20,666 nt of DNA from an uncultured Eubacteriales bacterium (GTDB lineage Bacteria > Bacillota > Clostridia > Oscillospirales > Acutalibacteraceae), in contig CAKUBN010000041.1 in NCBI GenBank assembly GCA_934643185.1, positions 1 through 20,666 on the forward strand, given 5' to 3'. This document shows, piece by piece, positions 13,030 to 20,377 of the stretch; positions within the stretch are counted from its first letter, which is position 1; each line of letters begins with the position of its first letter. The notes below the pieces were generated by a model. The model was not told the DNA's origin. It worked only from the letters and a program-made list of their open reading frames with translations, and searched no databases. A program made the translations under genes and the position numbers.

Positions 13030-14741
13030 TATCCGTCGCCTCCTTCAAAGCTTAGGTCAAATGTCCCCGCTTCATCATTAAACGACCATACATAAAGCCC
13101 CGTACTGGAATTGCCGAACGACAGCCGGTTCACGATGTGCGCGTCCGTGATGAAAAGCGTATGGTTGTTTATGTAGGCGACTACCTGCCCGTTTTCGATG
13201 AACTCCAAGCCATTTTCGACAGATAAGGCAATTTGCAGCGGCATATCGCTTCTGCCCATCTCAATTCTGGCTTCTTCAAACCGAATGTACGACTCAAACA
13301 ATCGCCGCCTTGCTGCCTCATCGCTTTCGATCTGGTTGATAAGGTTTTGAACTTTCGTAAACCGCACTTCGAGGTTGTCGGAGTTGAGCTGGATAACGGA
13401 CTGCTTGACTTCTTCAAGCTGTTCGGTCGTCACCGCCGTGTCCCGCAGCTCCCCCAGCGCGTCATACACGTTTTCGGTCGTCGTGGTCAACTCCGTCCTG
13501 GTCTCCGTTACCGATGCCGTGATGCTGTCCATGTCCTTCCGCGCGTCGACCTTGTAATCGGTGAGCTCCTGCTGTACTTTGTCAGTGCGCTTGTTGGTCT
13601 CGTCCCGCACAAGCTCGAGCTGCTCGCCGAGGTCTTTTCGAGTGCTGATTTGCTTTTCGGTCAATGACTGGTATGAAGTACCGAGAGTATAGGTCGTATT
13701 ACCGGGGTCATCTACCGATAGCTCGATTTCGGTGACTTCCATTGTCAGCGGCGCATCCTGCCCCGGTGTCTCGACGATCATCATATCGCCGAGCTTAATG
13801 CGCTCATAATCGGTATCCGCAAGGTGTAGATCTACAACGTCTGCTGTGATACTGCCTTGCAAATACTTTGCTGCTTCCAAATCTTTATACCCCGCGCGGA
13901 GCAGATTTTCGGCCAGTGTAATATCGTCGTGGGTCACGACCTTGCGTATCCATCCAAACTTTTCAACCGCATCAGCATCGTAAACGTAATCTTTTCCGTC
14001 GTTAACGTCTGCGATCGTAAGGCGCGGTGTTACTGTGCCGATTTTTTCCGCATCTTCAAGCTGCGCGCCGAGCGGGATGATCGCCGTTGCAATATCCTCG
14101 CCACGTACTGTATGTATCATATTGAGTAGGTTCGTGCTCGGCGTGATCCGCTGGCTATTTACGTTGCCGTACTCTTTGAGGTAATCCAAATACCGTGTGC
14201 CGTCTGTACCATAGCGCAGTACAAGACAGCCGCCGTAACGGCCAATAAGCTTATCCTTTATCGCGTCATACGTGTGCTCACGGTCAGACTGGCGGTAAAC
14301 ATTATCCGTTGAGTTCGTTACCGTTACATTGCCCACTACAAAGCGCCGCGTCTCGTCTACTTGTTCGTTATGCAGCTCGATGAGTTTCGCAAAATAGTCG
14401 CGTACCGTCATGTTGTGATATACATCAAGCGGCTGCACACTGTCGTTGAGGTAAGCGAGCTCTCCCTCCACATCGATTTCGCACATATCATATAAGCTGC
14501 GTTCATCATTGAGCGCGCGCCCGCGGAACAAGATCTCATTATCCTGCCATAAAGTGATGACGGTATCAAGCTTTGCGGTTTTATTCGCGTACGGGTGTGC
14601 AGACGGTACGCAAAAGGTAAGCAAGCCCGCCTTGTTCTTTGCCATTGTGCACTTTGGCGAAATCAGCTTGAGGTCGGGGCTGCGGGGATCATATAACGTA
14701 TAGGTTATACCGCTGCGGTTTTGGGCTGTAATCCTAAACAA
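13029..14741 (-). CDS. Tail-associated baseplate hub protein (Tal, prophage endopeptidase tail family)
   Basis: A 570-residue protein that appears to start with TTG at 14741, two bases after the Dit stop; GAGGGGGTG in the Dit end is its ribosome site and no ATG lies nearby. Residues 1-355 match the conserved N-terminal hub fold of Firmicutes Tal proteins (TLYDPRSPDLKLISPKCTMA, ALNDERSLYDMCEIDVEGEL, LGDMMIVETPGQDAPLTMEV). About 359-485 is a long coiled coil rich in T, E and K (KVQQELTDYKVDARKDMDS). About 490-570 is a small beta module (GLEFIENGQVVAYINNHTLF). It has no obvious NlpC/P60 or peptidase active site, so it is probably structural, closing the tail tube and holding the fibre. Confidence 0.9.
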   Translation of the reverse strand: MFRITAQNRSGITYTLYDPRSPDLKLISPKCTMAKNKAGLLTFCVPSAHPYANKTAKLDTVITLWQDNEILFRGRALNDERSLYDMCEIDVEGELAYLNDSVQPLDVYHNMTVRDYFAKLIELHNEQVDETRRFVVGNVTVTNSTDNVYRQSDREHTYDAIKDKLIGRYGGCLVLRYGTDGTRYLDYLKEYGNVNSQRITPSTNLLNMIHTVRGEDIATAIIPLGAQLEDAEKIGTVTPRLTIADVNDGKDYVYDADAVEKFGWIRKVVTHDDITLAENLLRAGYKDLEAAKYLQGSITADVVDLHLADTDYERIKLGDMMIVETPGQDAPLTMEVTEIELSVDDPGNTTYTLGTSYQSLTEKQISTRKDLGEQLELVRDETNKRTDKVQQELTDYKVDARKDMDSITASVTETRTELTTTTENVYDALGELRDTAVTTEQLEEVKQSVIQLNSDNLEVRFTKVQNLINQIESDEAARRRLFESYIRFEEARIEMGRSDMPLQIALSVENGLEFIENGQVVAYINNHTLFITDAHIVNRLSFGNSSTGLYVWSFNDEAGTFDLSFEGGDG

Positions 14742-14742
14742 A

Positions 14743-15390
14743 TCACAGCACCCCCTCGCGCCAAGTCAAAACGACGTTGCCCGTGCCGGTCACGGTGACG
14801 TTATTCGCTCCGGGCAAAAGCAACAATTCGGGGATTTTTACAGCCTTGCCCACCTGCGCGATGCTGTATGCCGCGCCGCCGTTGAGCGCCACCGTCATGC
14901 CTTCCACCGATGCCGTAAAGGTCGGCGATACGATCTCGTCGCCATTGTTTAAAGCTCCCATCGTGCCCGCGCCACACAAAACTATGCTCTCGGTCTGCGC
15001 ATATTTGTACGGGTCACACACCGCTGTGACCTCAAACGTGCCCGCACCGTATTCCTTCGCGCCCGGCGCACAGGCGATACGACCCAAATAATAATGGTCC
15101 GGGTCATCGGGCAGCGTAATCGCCAGGCGTTTGCCATGCACCGCAGACGCGATCTGCGAGCACACCGAAAGCCACTCCGATGCCGAAGCGCCGCGCCGCT
15201 TGAACGTCAGTTTGAGCGTGCGCAGCCCGTACACCGGACGCCCCGTGACAACCTCGGACAGGTCGATGCTGCCGTTTTCGAGCGGCAAAGTCTGGTATTT
15301 CGTTTTGACCTCCGGCATTTCAAGCGAAAGATCCGTCAAGATCATACCGAAGTCCGTATACATATCGTTTTCGCCGATGAGCACGCCCAT
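14743..15390 (-). CDS. Distal tail protein (Dit)
   Basis: A 215-residue protein. Its ATG overlaps the tape-measure TGA (TGATG) and GGGGAG precedes it. The N-terminal half (YTDFGMILTDLSLEMPEVKT, LPLENGSIDLSEVVTGRPVY, LKLTFKRRGASASEW) is the typical Sipho_tail/Dit belt domain. The rest (ITLPDDPDHYYLGRI, ...EVTAVCDPYKYA) is the remaining ring and galectin-like part. Dit forms the hexameric ring linking the tail tube to Tal and the fibres. Order TMP-Dit-Tal is the rule in siphophages of Firmicutes. Confidence 0.92.
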   Translation of the reverse strand: MGVLIGENDMYTDFGMILTDLSLEMPEVKTKYQTLPLENGSIDLSEVVTGRPVYGLRTLKLTFKRRGASASEWLSVCSQIASAVHGKRLAITLPDDPDHYYLGRIACAPGAKEYGAGTFEVTAVCDPYKYAQTESIVLCGAGTMGALNNGDEIVSPTFTASVEGMTVALNGGAAYSIAQVGKAVKIPELLLLPGANNVTVTGTGNVVLTWREGVL

Positions 15391-17828
15391 CAGACCACTC
15401 CCCTTTCACGCAGCACAGCCGTACCGCCCTGCCGCTTGTCCACTTCCGGTGCAAGTGCACGACCGGCTTCGCGTGGGTCGAACACCGCGTTAACCTGCAA
15501 CTGTATCCGGCTGATCGCGTCCGCCAGCATCGCTGCAAGCTTTTCGTCGCGCGGAGAGCCGCCGGTGAGCATCTGCAAAATTTCGCGCAGAATCGTCAAA
15601 ATGGCGTGCAGCTCCGTGACGGGCATACCGTCCGTTTGCTGCGCGTCATCCACAACCGAGCGGATCATGTCCATCAGCGTTGCAGCGCCGGAGACGACCT
15701 CGGGGCCCGCTTCGCCCGCGCCAAGCAGAGAGCCGCCCGCCGCGCCGAAGATCGTCGGATTATTCAGCAGCATCGGCGTGTTCATGGCTTTTTTATACCA
15801 AGATATGCCGAAATGCGGCACACGCGGCGGCACAAGGCTAAAGCTGCCCGTAATGGAGATGTGCGGCAATTTGAGCTTCGGCAAACTCCACGAGAAGTTG
15901 AAAAAGCCCCTGATCTTGTCGATCGCGTTGCGCACCGCGTCCCGCGCCGCATTGATCGGCGTTTCGATACCCTTTTTAATGGCGTTAAAAATTGACGTGA
16001 CCGTCTCTTTGGCTGCCTTTATCGGGTTTTCGATCGCAGTTTTGACCGCGTTAAACACGTTGGACACCGTGGTCTTAATGCCATTGACCACATTGGAGAT
16101 CGTGGTCTTGATGCCGGTCCAGATGTTGGATACGGTGGTCTTGACTGCATTAAAAACGTTACTTACCGTTGTGCTCGCCGTATTAACCGCGTTGGAGATC
16201 GTCGTTGTGATGCTGTTCCAGATGCTTGACGCCGTGGCCGCGAGATTAGAAAAGAAACCGCAAATCGCATCAATCGCGGTTGAAAATGCCTCCTTGATCG
16301 CCTCCCACGCTGTCGTGACAGTCTCCCGGAATCCTTCGTTGGTATTCCATAGGTAGACTAGACCGGCTACCAGTGCAGCCACAGCCATCACCACCAGCAT
16401 GATCGGGTTGGCATCCATGACGAGGTTAAGCGCAGCCTGTGCAGCCGTCACCACCGTCGTAATTGCCTGCTGCACGCCCATAATGGCGTTGTAGGCAGTG
16501 ATTGCGGTTACGATCCCGACGATTGCCGCCTGAAATGCTGCCGCCCCTGCGCTGCCGGATGTCAGCCACGACATAAAATCACCAAGGACGCCGAGCGCAG
16601 AACTGATTGCATCTTTGACCGCACCCCAAACATTCTCTATCGCTTTGGCAGCATTATCAAAAACGTGCATGATGTTATCCGCAAGCCCCTGCGGCACATT
16701 CAGACCGCTTACAAGGATCGTCTGTATACCGCTGAGCGCCGACTGCAACAATGCCGGTGCCAGCTCGACCAGACTGCCCGCAAACGCTTGCAGCAGTGAT
16801 GCGGCAGCCGACGCCATACTGGGCAGAATCGTAATCACGAGCTGCGGGACGGCCTGTGCGACCACGGGAGCCAAGCCTTCGACCAGACTGCCGATACCGC
16901 CTAAAATCGTTTCTACACGCGGCAGAATGTTATTTGCGGCTATTCCCACACTGTCGACAAAGTTATCCATCAGCCCGCCGAAGTCCTGTGTATCGTCCGC
17001 AACGCCGACGAGCAGGTTTTTCCACGATGCTTTCATCATGCCGACAGAGCCCTGAATGGTTGTACTGGCTTCCTTTGCCGTCGTGCCTGTGATGCCCATT
17101 TCCGTTTGTACAATGTGGATCGCTTCGGTGATGTCTGCAAAGCTGTCGATTGACAGATCCGCCATTTCACCGTTAGCCTGCTTCACCTTGTTTGCATCGG
17201 CGATAAGGCGCTCCATTTCCTCTTTTGTGCCGCCGTATCCGAGTTTCAGGTTGTCCAACATGGTATAATTTTGCTTTGCAAAGCCCTGATAGGCGTTTTG
17301 AATGTCCTGCATATTGCTGCCCATTTTGTTGGCATTATCAGACATATCCACAAGGGCTTGGTCGGCATATTCCGCCGCTTTTTTTGTGTCCTTACCCACG
17401 CTTTGCAAAAGCGATGCGGAAAAGCTCGTCACCGTCTCCATGTACTCGTTGGCAGAAAGACCGGCCGTCTGAAATGCTCGGTTTGCGTTTTGCAGCACTT
17501 TGTCCGACGCATTTCCGAACAGCGTCTCCACACCGCCGACAAGCTGCTCATAATCCGCATACGCATTCAGCGCCGACTTGCCGACCGCCGCCACAGCCGC
17601 CGCAGCTGCACCGAATCCCACGGCTGCGGCTTTCGCTGCGGCGGTAAACGCTTTGCCGATAGAGCTTGCCGCAGACTTTAATCCGCCCGCGAGCGCGTTG
17701 CCCATCTTCTGTCCCGACTCTTTGCCGCTCGTCTCGACTGCCGGGGCTAAACTCTTTGAGAGCTGCGCTTGTATACCCTGCATTGAGGGTACGATCTGCA
17801 CATACGCCTTTGCAATTTCAGTTGCCAT
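15390..17828 (-). CDS. Tail tape measure protein
   Basis: An 812-residue protein. ATG 17828 is chosen because AGGGGGTG lies eight bases before it; the in-frame GTG nine bases upstream falls within that site. It begins MATEIAKAYVQIVPSMQGIQ, a start common to Clostridia tape measures, then an alanine-rich helix (about 50-90). About 95-260 is the conserved PhageMin_Tail-type core (YEQLVGGVETLFGNASDKV, NMQDIQNAYQGFAKQNYTML). A membrane-like segment lies at about 475-494 (MLVVMAVAALVAGLVYLW). Residues about 530-640 are ten 11-residue units with W or F at a fixed place. It sets tail length and is ejected into the host membrane with the DNA. It overlaps the chaperone T frame by 11 bp. Confidence 0.95.
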   Translation of the reverse strand: MATEIAKAYVQIVPSMQGIQAQLSKSLAPAVETSGKESGQKMGNALAGGLKSAASSIGKAFTAAAKAAAVGFGAAAAAVAAVGKSALNAYADYEQLVGGVETLFGNASDKVLQNANRAFQTAGLSANEYMETVTSFSASLLQSVGKDTKKAAEYADQALVDMSDNANKMGSNMQDIQNAYQGFAKQNYTMLDNLKLGYGGTKEEMERLIADANKVKQANGEMADLSIDSFADITEAIHIVQTEMGITGTTAKEASTTIQGSVGMMKASWKNLLVGVADDTQDFGGLMDNFVDSVGIAANNILPRVETILGGIGSLVEGLAPVVAQAVPQLVITILPSMASAAASLLQAFAGSLVELAPALLQSALSGIQTILVSGLNVPQGLADNIMHVFDNAAKAIENVWGAVKDAISSALGVLGDFMSWLTSGSAGAAAFQAAIVGIVTAITAYNAIMGVQQAITTVVTAAQAALNLVMDANPIMLVVMAVAALVAGLVYLWNTNEGFRETVTTAWEAIKEAFSTAIDAICGFFSNLAATASSIWNSITTTISNAVNTASTTVSNVFNAVKTTVSNIWTGIKTTISNVVNGIKTTVSNVFNAVKTAIENPIKAAKETVTSIFNAIKKGIETPINAARDAVRNAIDKIRGFFNFSWSLPKLKLPHISITGSFSLVPPRVPHFGISWYKKAMNTPMLLNNPTIFGAAGGSLLGAGEAGPEVVSGAATLMDMIRSVVDDAQQTDGMPVTELHAILTILREILQMLTGGSPRDEKLAAMLADAISRIQLQVNAVFDPREAGRALAPEVDKRQGGTAVLRERGVV
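15912..16241 (-). repeat. 33-nt periodic repeats encoding 11-residue tape-measure units
   Basis: About ten in-frame units run from SIWNSITTTIS to NAIDKIRGFF, for example NVFNAVKTTVS, NIWTGIKTTIS, NVVNGIKTTVS, NVFNAVKTAIE. The DNA shows the same 33-base period as near copies, with runs such as gttaaacacgtt and ttaaaaacgtt. Tape-measure repeats of 11 residues with regularly placed W/F are known in other siphophages. Confidence 0.8.
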
Positions 17829-18210
17829 TTGCTTCACCCCCTAACCGCTGCCATGCGGCTTTAAAGTCTTTCGGCGTGCGGTAGCCCGTCACTTCGTCGT
17901 GCGTTTGCGGCACTTCCGTAAACGCGTTTAAAAGCGATTTGGGGCGGTTTTTGCCGGTCTGCGCCGCCTTCGTCTTTGCCCATGCTAAAAAATTAAGCGC
18001 GTCAGCTATGGACGCCAAAAGCAAGGTGTCCGTCGCTGCACACGCTCCCGATAACTTTATTTTAATGCGTGAATCGTCCCGTAAGCCCGCTGCGAGCGTC
18101 GCCAGCATGGGCACCGGCAACGCCCGCAGGTCAAACACCTTGTAGGTTTCCGCCATGTCGCAGATCAGGGCGTTCTTGTCCGTCGCGATCATGCGGGCAA
18201 GGACGATCAG
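17818..18210 (-). CDS. Tail assembly chaperone, T part of G-T (made by -1 frameshift)
   Basis: The frame encodes 130 residues when entered from the upstream G gene: LIVLAR followed by MIATDKNALICDMAETYKVF. The 124 residues from the internal ATG 18192 match DUF5361-type phage proteins (DLRALPVPMLATLAAGLRDDSRIKIKLSG). It follows the slippery A AAA AAC at the end of G with no stop in between. In lambda-type siphophages the G and G-T products coat the tape measure and recruit tail tube subunits. The ATG at 18192 has no good ribosome site (upstream bases CCTTGCCCGC on its strand), which supports translation by frameshifting rather than separate initiation. It overlaps the tape-measure start by 11 bp. 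Confidence 0.85.
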   Translation of the reverse strand: MIVLARMIATDKNALICDMAETYKVFDLRALPVPMLATLAAGLRDDSRIKIKLSGACAATDTLLLASIADALNFLAWAKTKAAQTGKNRPKSLLNAFTEVPQTHDEVTGYRTPKDFKAAWQRLGGEANGN

Positions 18211-18473
18211 TTTTTTCCCGCGTCTCCGATCGCGTCCATGACCTCGCGGATACAGTCCGAAACGGCTGTGATATGCACTCGGCCGTCATCGCCGCGCAGA
18301 AAGTCATAAAGGCGCTTTCTCTGCTCCTTGCCGAACAGCATCACGCAGACGTTGGAAAACGCCAGCGGATTATCGTTCACGGTCTCCGCCAGCGCGTCCA
18401 CAAATTCCATATCCTCCAGCACGCCGCCGTCAATTTCAAACTCGAATCCGCCGCTTGTCTTGCCTTTAATCAT
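18207..18473 (-). CDS. Tail assembly chaperone G
   Basis: An 88-residue acidic protein with a strong AAGGAGG before ATG 18473: MIKGKTSGGFEFEIDGGVLE ... DCIREVMDAIGDAGKN. Size, position between tail tube and tape measure, and the adjoining T frame mark it as the G-type chaperone. Its last codons GGA AAA AAC lie directly before TGA and form the slippery site, so a minority of ribosomes should make an 88 + 130 = 218-residue G-T protein. Confidence 0.85.
   Translation of the reverse strand: MIKGKTSGGFEFEIDGGVLEDMEFVDALAETVNDNPLAFSNVCVMLFGKEQRKRLYDFLRGDDGRVHITAVSDCIREVMDAIGDAGKN
18210..18216 (-). promoter_or_regulatory. Programmed -1 ribosomal frameshift heptamer A AAA AAC
   Basis: On the minus strand the end of G reads GGA AAA AAC TGA. 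In G's frame the heptamer is A-AAA-AAC, the canonical X-XXY-YYZ arrangement. A one-base backward slip gives AAA AAA CTG ATC, entering the T frame. The stop codon immediately after the heptamer may add pausing. I did not find an obvious strong downstream stem. Confidence 0.88.
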
Positions 18474-18484
18474 GATCTACCTCC

Positions 18485-19045
18485 TTATGCCGCTGCCGGC
18501 TTGCTCATGTACTCGTAATGCGTGTTGCCTGCGCTGTCTGGCACGGCGGTCACGGTGACCTCGTAGCCTACGGCGCTTTCGTCCGCATACGTCACGTCGC
18601 CCACCTCGGTGATTGTGCCGTTCGGAATGACGACGCGCTTCAAAATGCCGCCGCGCATAATCATGTCGATAACCCACACGCCAGCGGCGAGTTCCTTGCC
18701 GTTCGCTTTGACGGTCAAGCCGGTTTCAAGATTGCCGGTGACGTTCTCATCGAGATACACCGCTTTCAGCACGTCGCTATTCAGCGCTTCGATGAGCGTA
18801 AACGCGAACGTGTCGGTTTTCTCGTTCTGATAGGTCAACACGTTGTCGCCGCCCCACGCTTTGATGTTGCCGCTCTGCGGAGAGTTAGAGTTCACCACGC
18901 CTGCGTCGGACGCGTAGCCGAGATTTTTATACGCTTCGGCAAGCGCGGTCTTCGCATCGGTCGGCAGCGCCGTGCCGAGCGGTGCGCGGTAGATTGCGCC
19001 GCCTACCTTAGGCTTGCCTGTGCTTACATTGGTTGCTGTGCTCAT
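18485..19045 (-). CDS. Major tail (tube) protein
   Basis: A 186-residue protein with AAAGGAG eight bases before ATG 19045. It has the features of Firmicutes phage tail tube proteins: VGGAIYRAPLGTALPTDAKT near the start, LGYASDAGVVNSNSPQSGNI, IKAWGGDNVLTYQNEKTDTF, and ALNSDVLKAVYLDENVTGNL. It forms the hexameric rings of the tail tube and should be among the most abundant virion proteins. It lies between the tail terminator and chaperone genes, as expected. The C-terminus lacks the extra Ig-like domain that some relatives carry. Confidence 0.93.
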   Translation of the reverse strand: MSTATNVSTGKPKVGGAIYRAPLGTALPTDAKTALAEAYKNLGYASDAGVVNSNSPQSGNIKAWGGDNVLTYQNEKTDTFAFTLIEALNSDVLKAVYLDENVTGNLETGLTVKANGKELAAGVWVIDMIMRGGILKRVVIPNGTITEVGDVTYADESAVGYEVTVTAVPDSAGNTHYEYMSKPAAA

Positions 19046-19059
19046 TATTCATGCTCCTT

Positions 19060-19401
19060 TCACTCGTCGAAATAAACGAGATCGTACACCGCCTGGTAGC
19101 GGTATCGTTTTGTCGTCGTGTCCGTAAAATTGTAATCGCTGTTAAGCCGCGATGCGCTGACGGCATCCAGCTTCGCGGCGCTGTCCATGGCGGCTTTCAC
19201 GCGCTCATTGAGCCTTGCGGCTTCATACATGGACGGCGCGTAGGACTGGATTGCCAGCATCGCGCGGTCAATACGCTCCTCGCGGCTGCTGCCCGTCTTT
19301 TCGAGCAATACAAAGCTGCTTGGTGGATCTGCCGGAACCTCCAGCACCACCGGCACCGAAAGCTTTTCCGCGAGATAGTTTTTGATGATGACTTCGATCA
19401 T
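19060..19401 (-). CDS. Tail terminator/tail completion protein
   Basis: A 113-residue protein whose ATG overlaps the previous stop (ATGA). MIEVIIKNYLAEKLSVPVVL, EVPADPPSSFVLLEKTGSSR and YRYQAVYDLVYFDE match the small alpha/beta tail-terminator proteins that cap the tail tube at the head-proximal end. The position, directly after the gp10-like part and before the tail tube, agrees. Sequence conservation in this family is low, so the assignment rests partly on gene order. Confidence 0.8.
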   Translation of the reverse strand: MIEVIIKNYLAEKLSVPVVLEVPADPPSSFVLLEKTGSSREERIDRAMLAIQSYAPSMYEAARLNERVKAAMDSAAKLDAVSASRLNSDYNFTDTTTKRYRYQAVYDLVYFDE

Positions 19402-20003
19402 GCTTTCTTCCTCTTAGGCGGCGCTTTGACAAATTTCTTCGAGCCGTCCTTATTTGTACGGAAGTACCCGCCGACGGCTTTTATCATCGCATTGTTTTCC
19501 ATGTTCATCTCCATGGCTTCCGGGTCGGTGGTGAAAACCGAGACGTTCGCGCGCGTCTTGCCGATATGCGTGTCGGTCTCGAACTTGTCGCCGAGCGTCG
19601 CCCGGATGCTCTCCGCAGGCTCCTTCAGCGCCGAGATGATCTCCGAAGATTTCAACAGCGCCTGTATACCGCTGCTGTTCAGTTCAATCTTCACCTTTTT
19701 GTTCCAGTGCAGCGGGATCATCGCTTCGATGCCCTCCGTCACGTCTCCGTATGTGCGAAACCGCTGCCCGAAAAACTCAACCGTCACGTCGTGCCAGTCG
19801 TGCGCGTCGCCTTTTGGCAGTGCCAGCGTGTACGCGAGCCGCTTGCCGTAAAGCTGCAATTCGTTCACAAGCTCCTCCGTTGTCGGCTCTCCGATGAGCA
19901 CGTTGTGCACCGTCTCCGACACTTCATTAAATACCGGCGCGCCAAACGCGTCCTCGCCGGTCTGCTGTTTTCGGTACAGTATAACGTCAATCCCGCGTAT
20001 CAT
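19398..20003 (-). CDS. Fused head-closure protein and HK97-gp10-like protein
   Basis: A 201-residue protein that combines two parts usually encoded separately. Residues 1-103 (IDVILYRKQQTGEDAFGAPV, LQLYGKRLAYTLALPKGDAH, VTEGIEAMIPLHWNKK) match the head-closure/minor capsid proteins that normally stop shortly after WNKKV. Residues 104-201 (VKIELNSSGIQALLKSSEI, THIGKTRANVSVFTTDPEAM, NAMIKAVGG, ending in a basic KAPPKRKKA) match HK97 gp10-like neck proteins. There is no stop codon between. A GTG at 19694 (residue 104) stands exactly where gp10 would start, but its ribosome site is weak. GGAGGG precedes ATG 20003, which overlaps the connector gene by 17 bp. Products may be one fusion, or fusion plus free gp10. 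Confidence 0.85.
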   Translation of the reverse strand: MIRGIDVILYRKQQTGEDAFGAPVFNEVSETVHNVLIGEPTTEELVNELQLYGKRLAYTLALPKGDAHDWHDVTVEFFGQRFRTYGDVTEGIEAMIPLHWNKKVKIELNSSGIQALLKSSEIISALKEPAESIRATLGDKFETDTHIGKTRANVSVFTTDPEAMEMNMENNAMIKAVGGYFRTNKDGSKKFVKAPPKRKKA

Positions 20004-20376
20004 CGCATAATCCCTCCAAAGGGCTGCGGGCGCCGATGCGGTCCCCGACGCCGAGCAGCTTCTTTTCGAGTTTTGAGAGATACAGCTCGCCCGCGCTGCC
20101 GCTGCCCATCGTCCAGCTCTGGGAGTAGCCCATGGCGCTCACCGAGCCCTGCGTGGAGCCGAGCGGATAAAGCGGCGCGTCGTTTCCGCCGCCGTCGCCC
20201 AGAATGCGCCGCACCATGCGGCAGGAAACGAGCTTTTTGTGGTCCGCGTTCGCCCCGGCGCTATACGCGTCGATGATAACCGCCGCTTCCTCCAAAAGGG
20301 ATACGCAGCGGTCTTTTTCATCGTCGCTTAAATTTCGGAACCCCGCCGCAACGTCCTCAGCTGTTGCGTACAGCAT
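19987..20376 (-). CDS. Head-tail connector (Gp19/Gp15/Gp42 family)
   Basis: A 129-residue, mostly helical protein: MLYATAEDVAAGFRNLSDDE, CVSLLEEAAVIIDAYSAG, VSCRMVRRILG. This helical N-terminal half and the Gly/Ser-rich middle before LYLSKLEKKLLG are typical of the Gp19/Gp15/Gp42 adaptor family that sits below the portal. It begins one base after the capsid stop, with no separate promoter, so translation probably depends on the capsid gene. Confidence 0.85.
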   Translation of the reverse strand: MLYATAEDVAAGFRNLSDDEKDRCVSLLEEAAVIIDAYSAGANADHKKLVSCRMVRRILGDGGGNDAPLYPLGSTQGSVSAMGYSQSWTMGSGSAGELYLSKLEKKLLGVGDRIGARSPLEGLCDDTRD

Positions 20377-20377
20377 C

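Noticed and set aside
15912..16241. 33-bp periodic repeats that could suggest a CRISPR array
   Set aside because: The units are contiguous, imperfect and in frame with the tape-measure gene; there are no unique spacers of constant size and no cas genes.
15094..16356. 420-codon plus-strand frame
   Set aside because: Antisense to Dit and the tape measure; its valine/threonine-rich repeats simply mirror the 11-residue tape-measure repeats.
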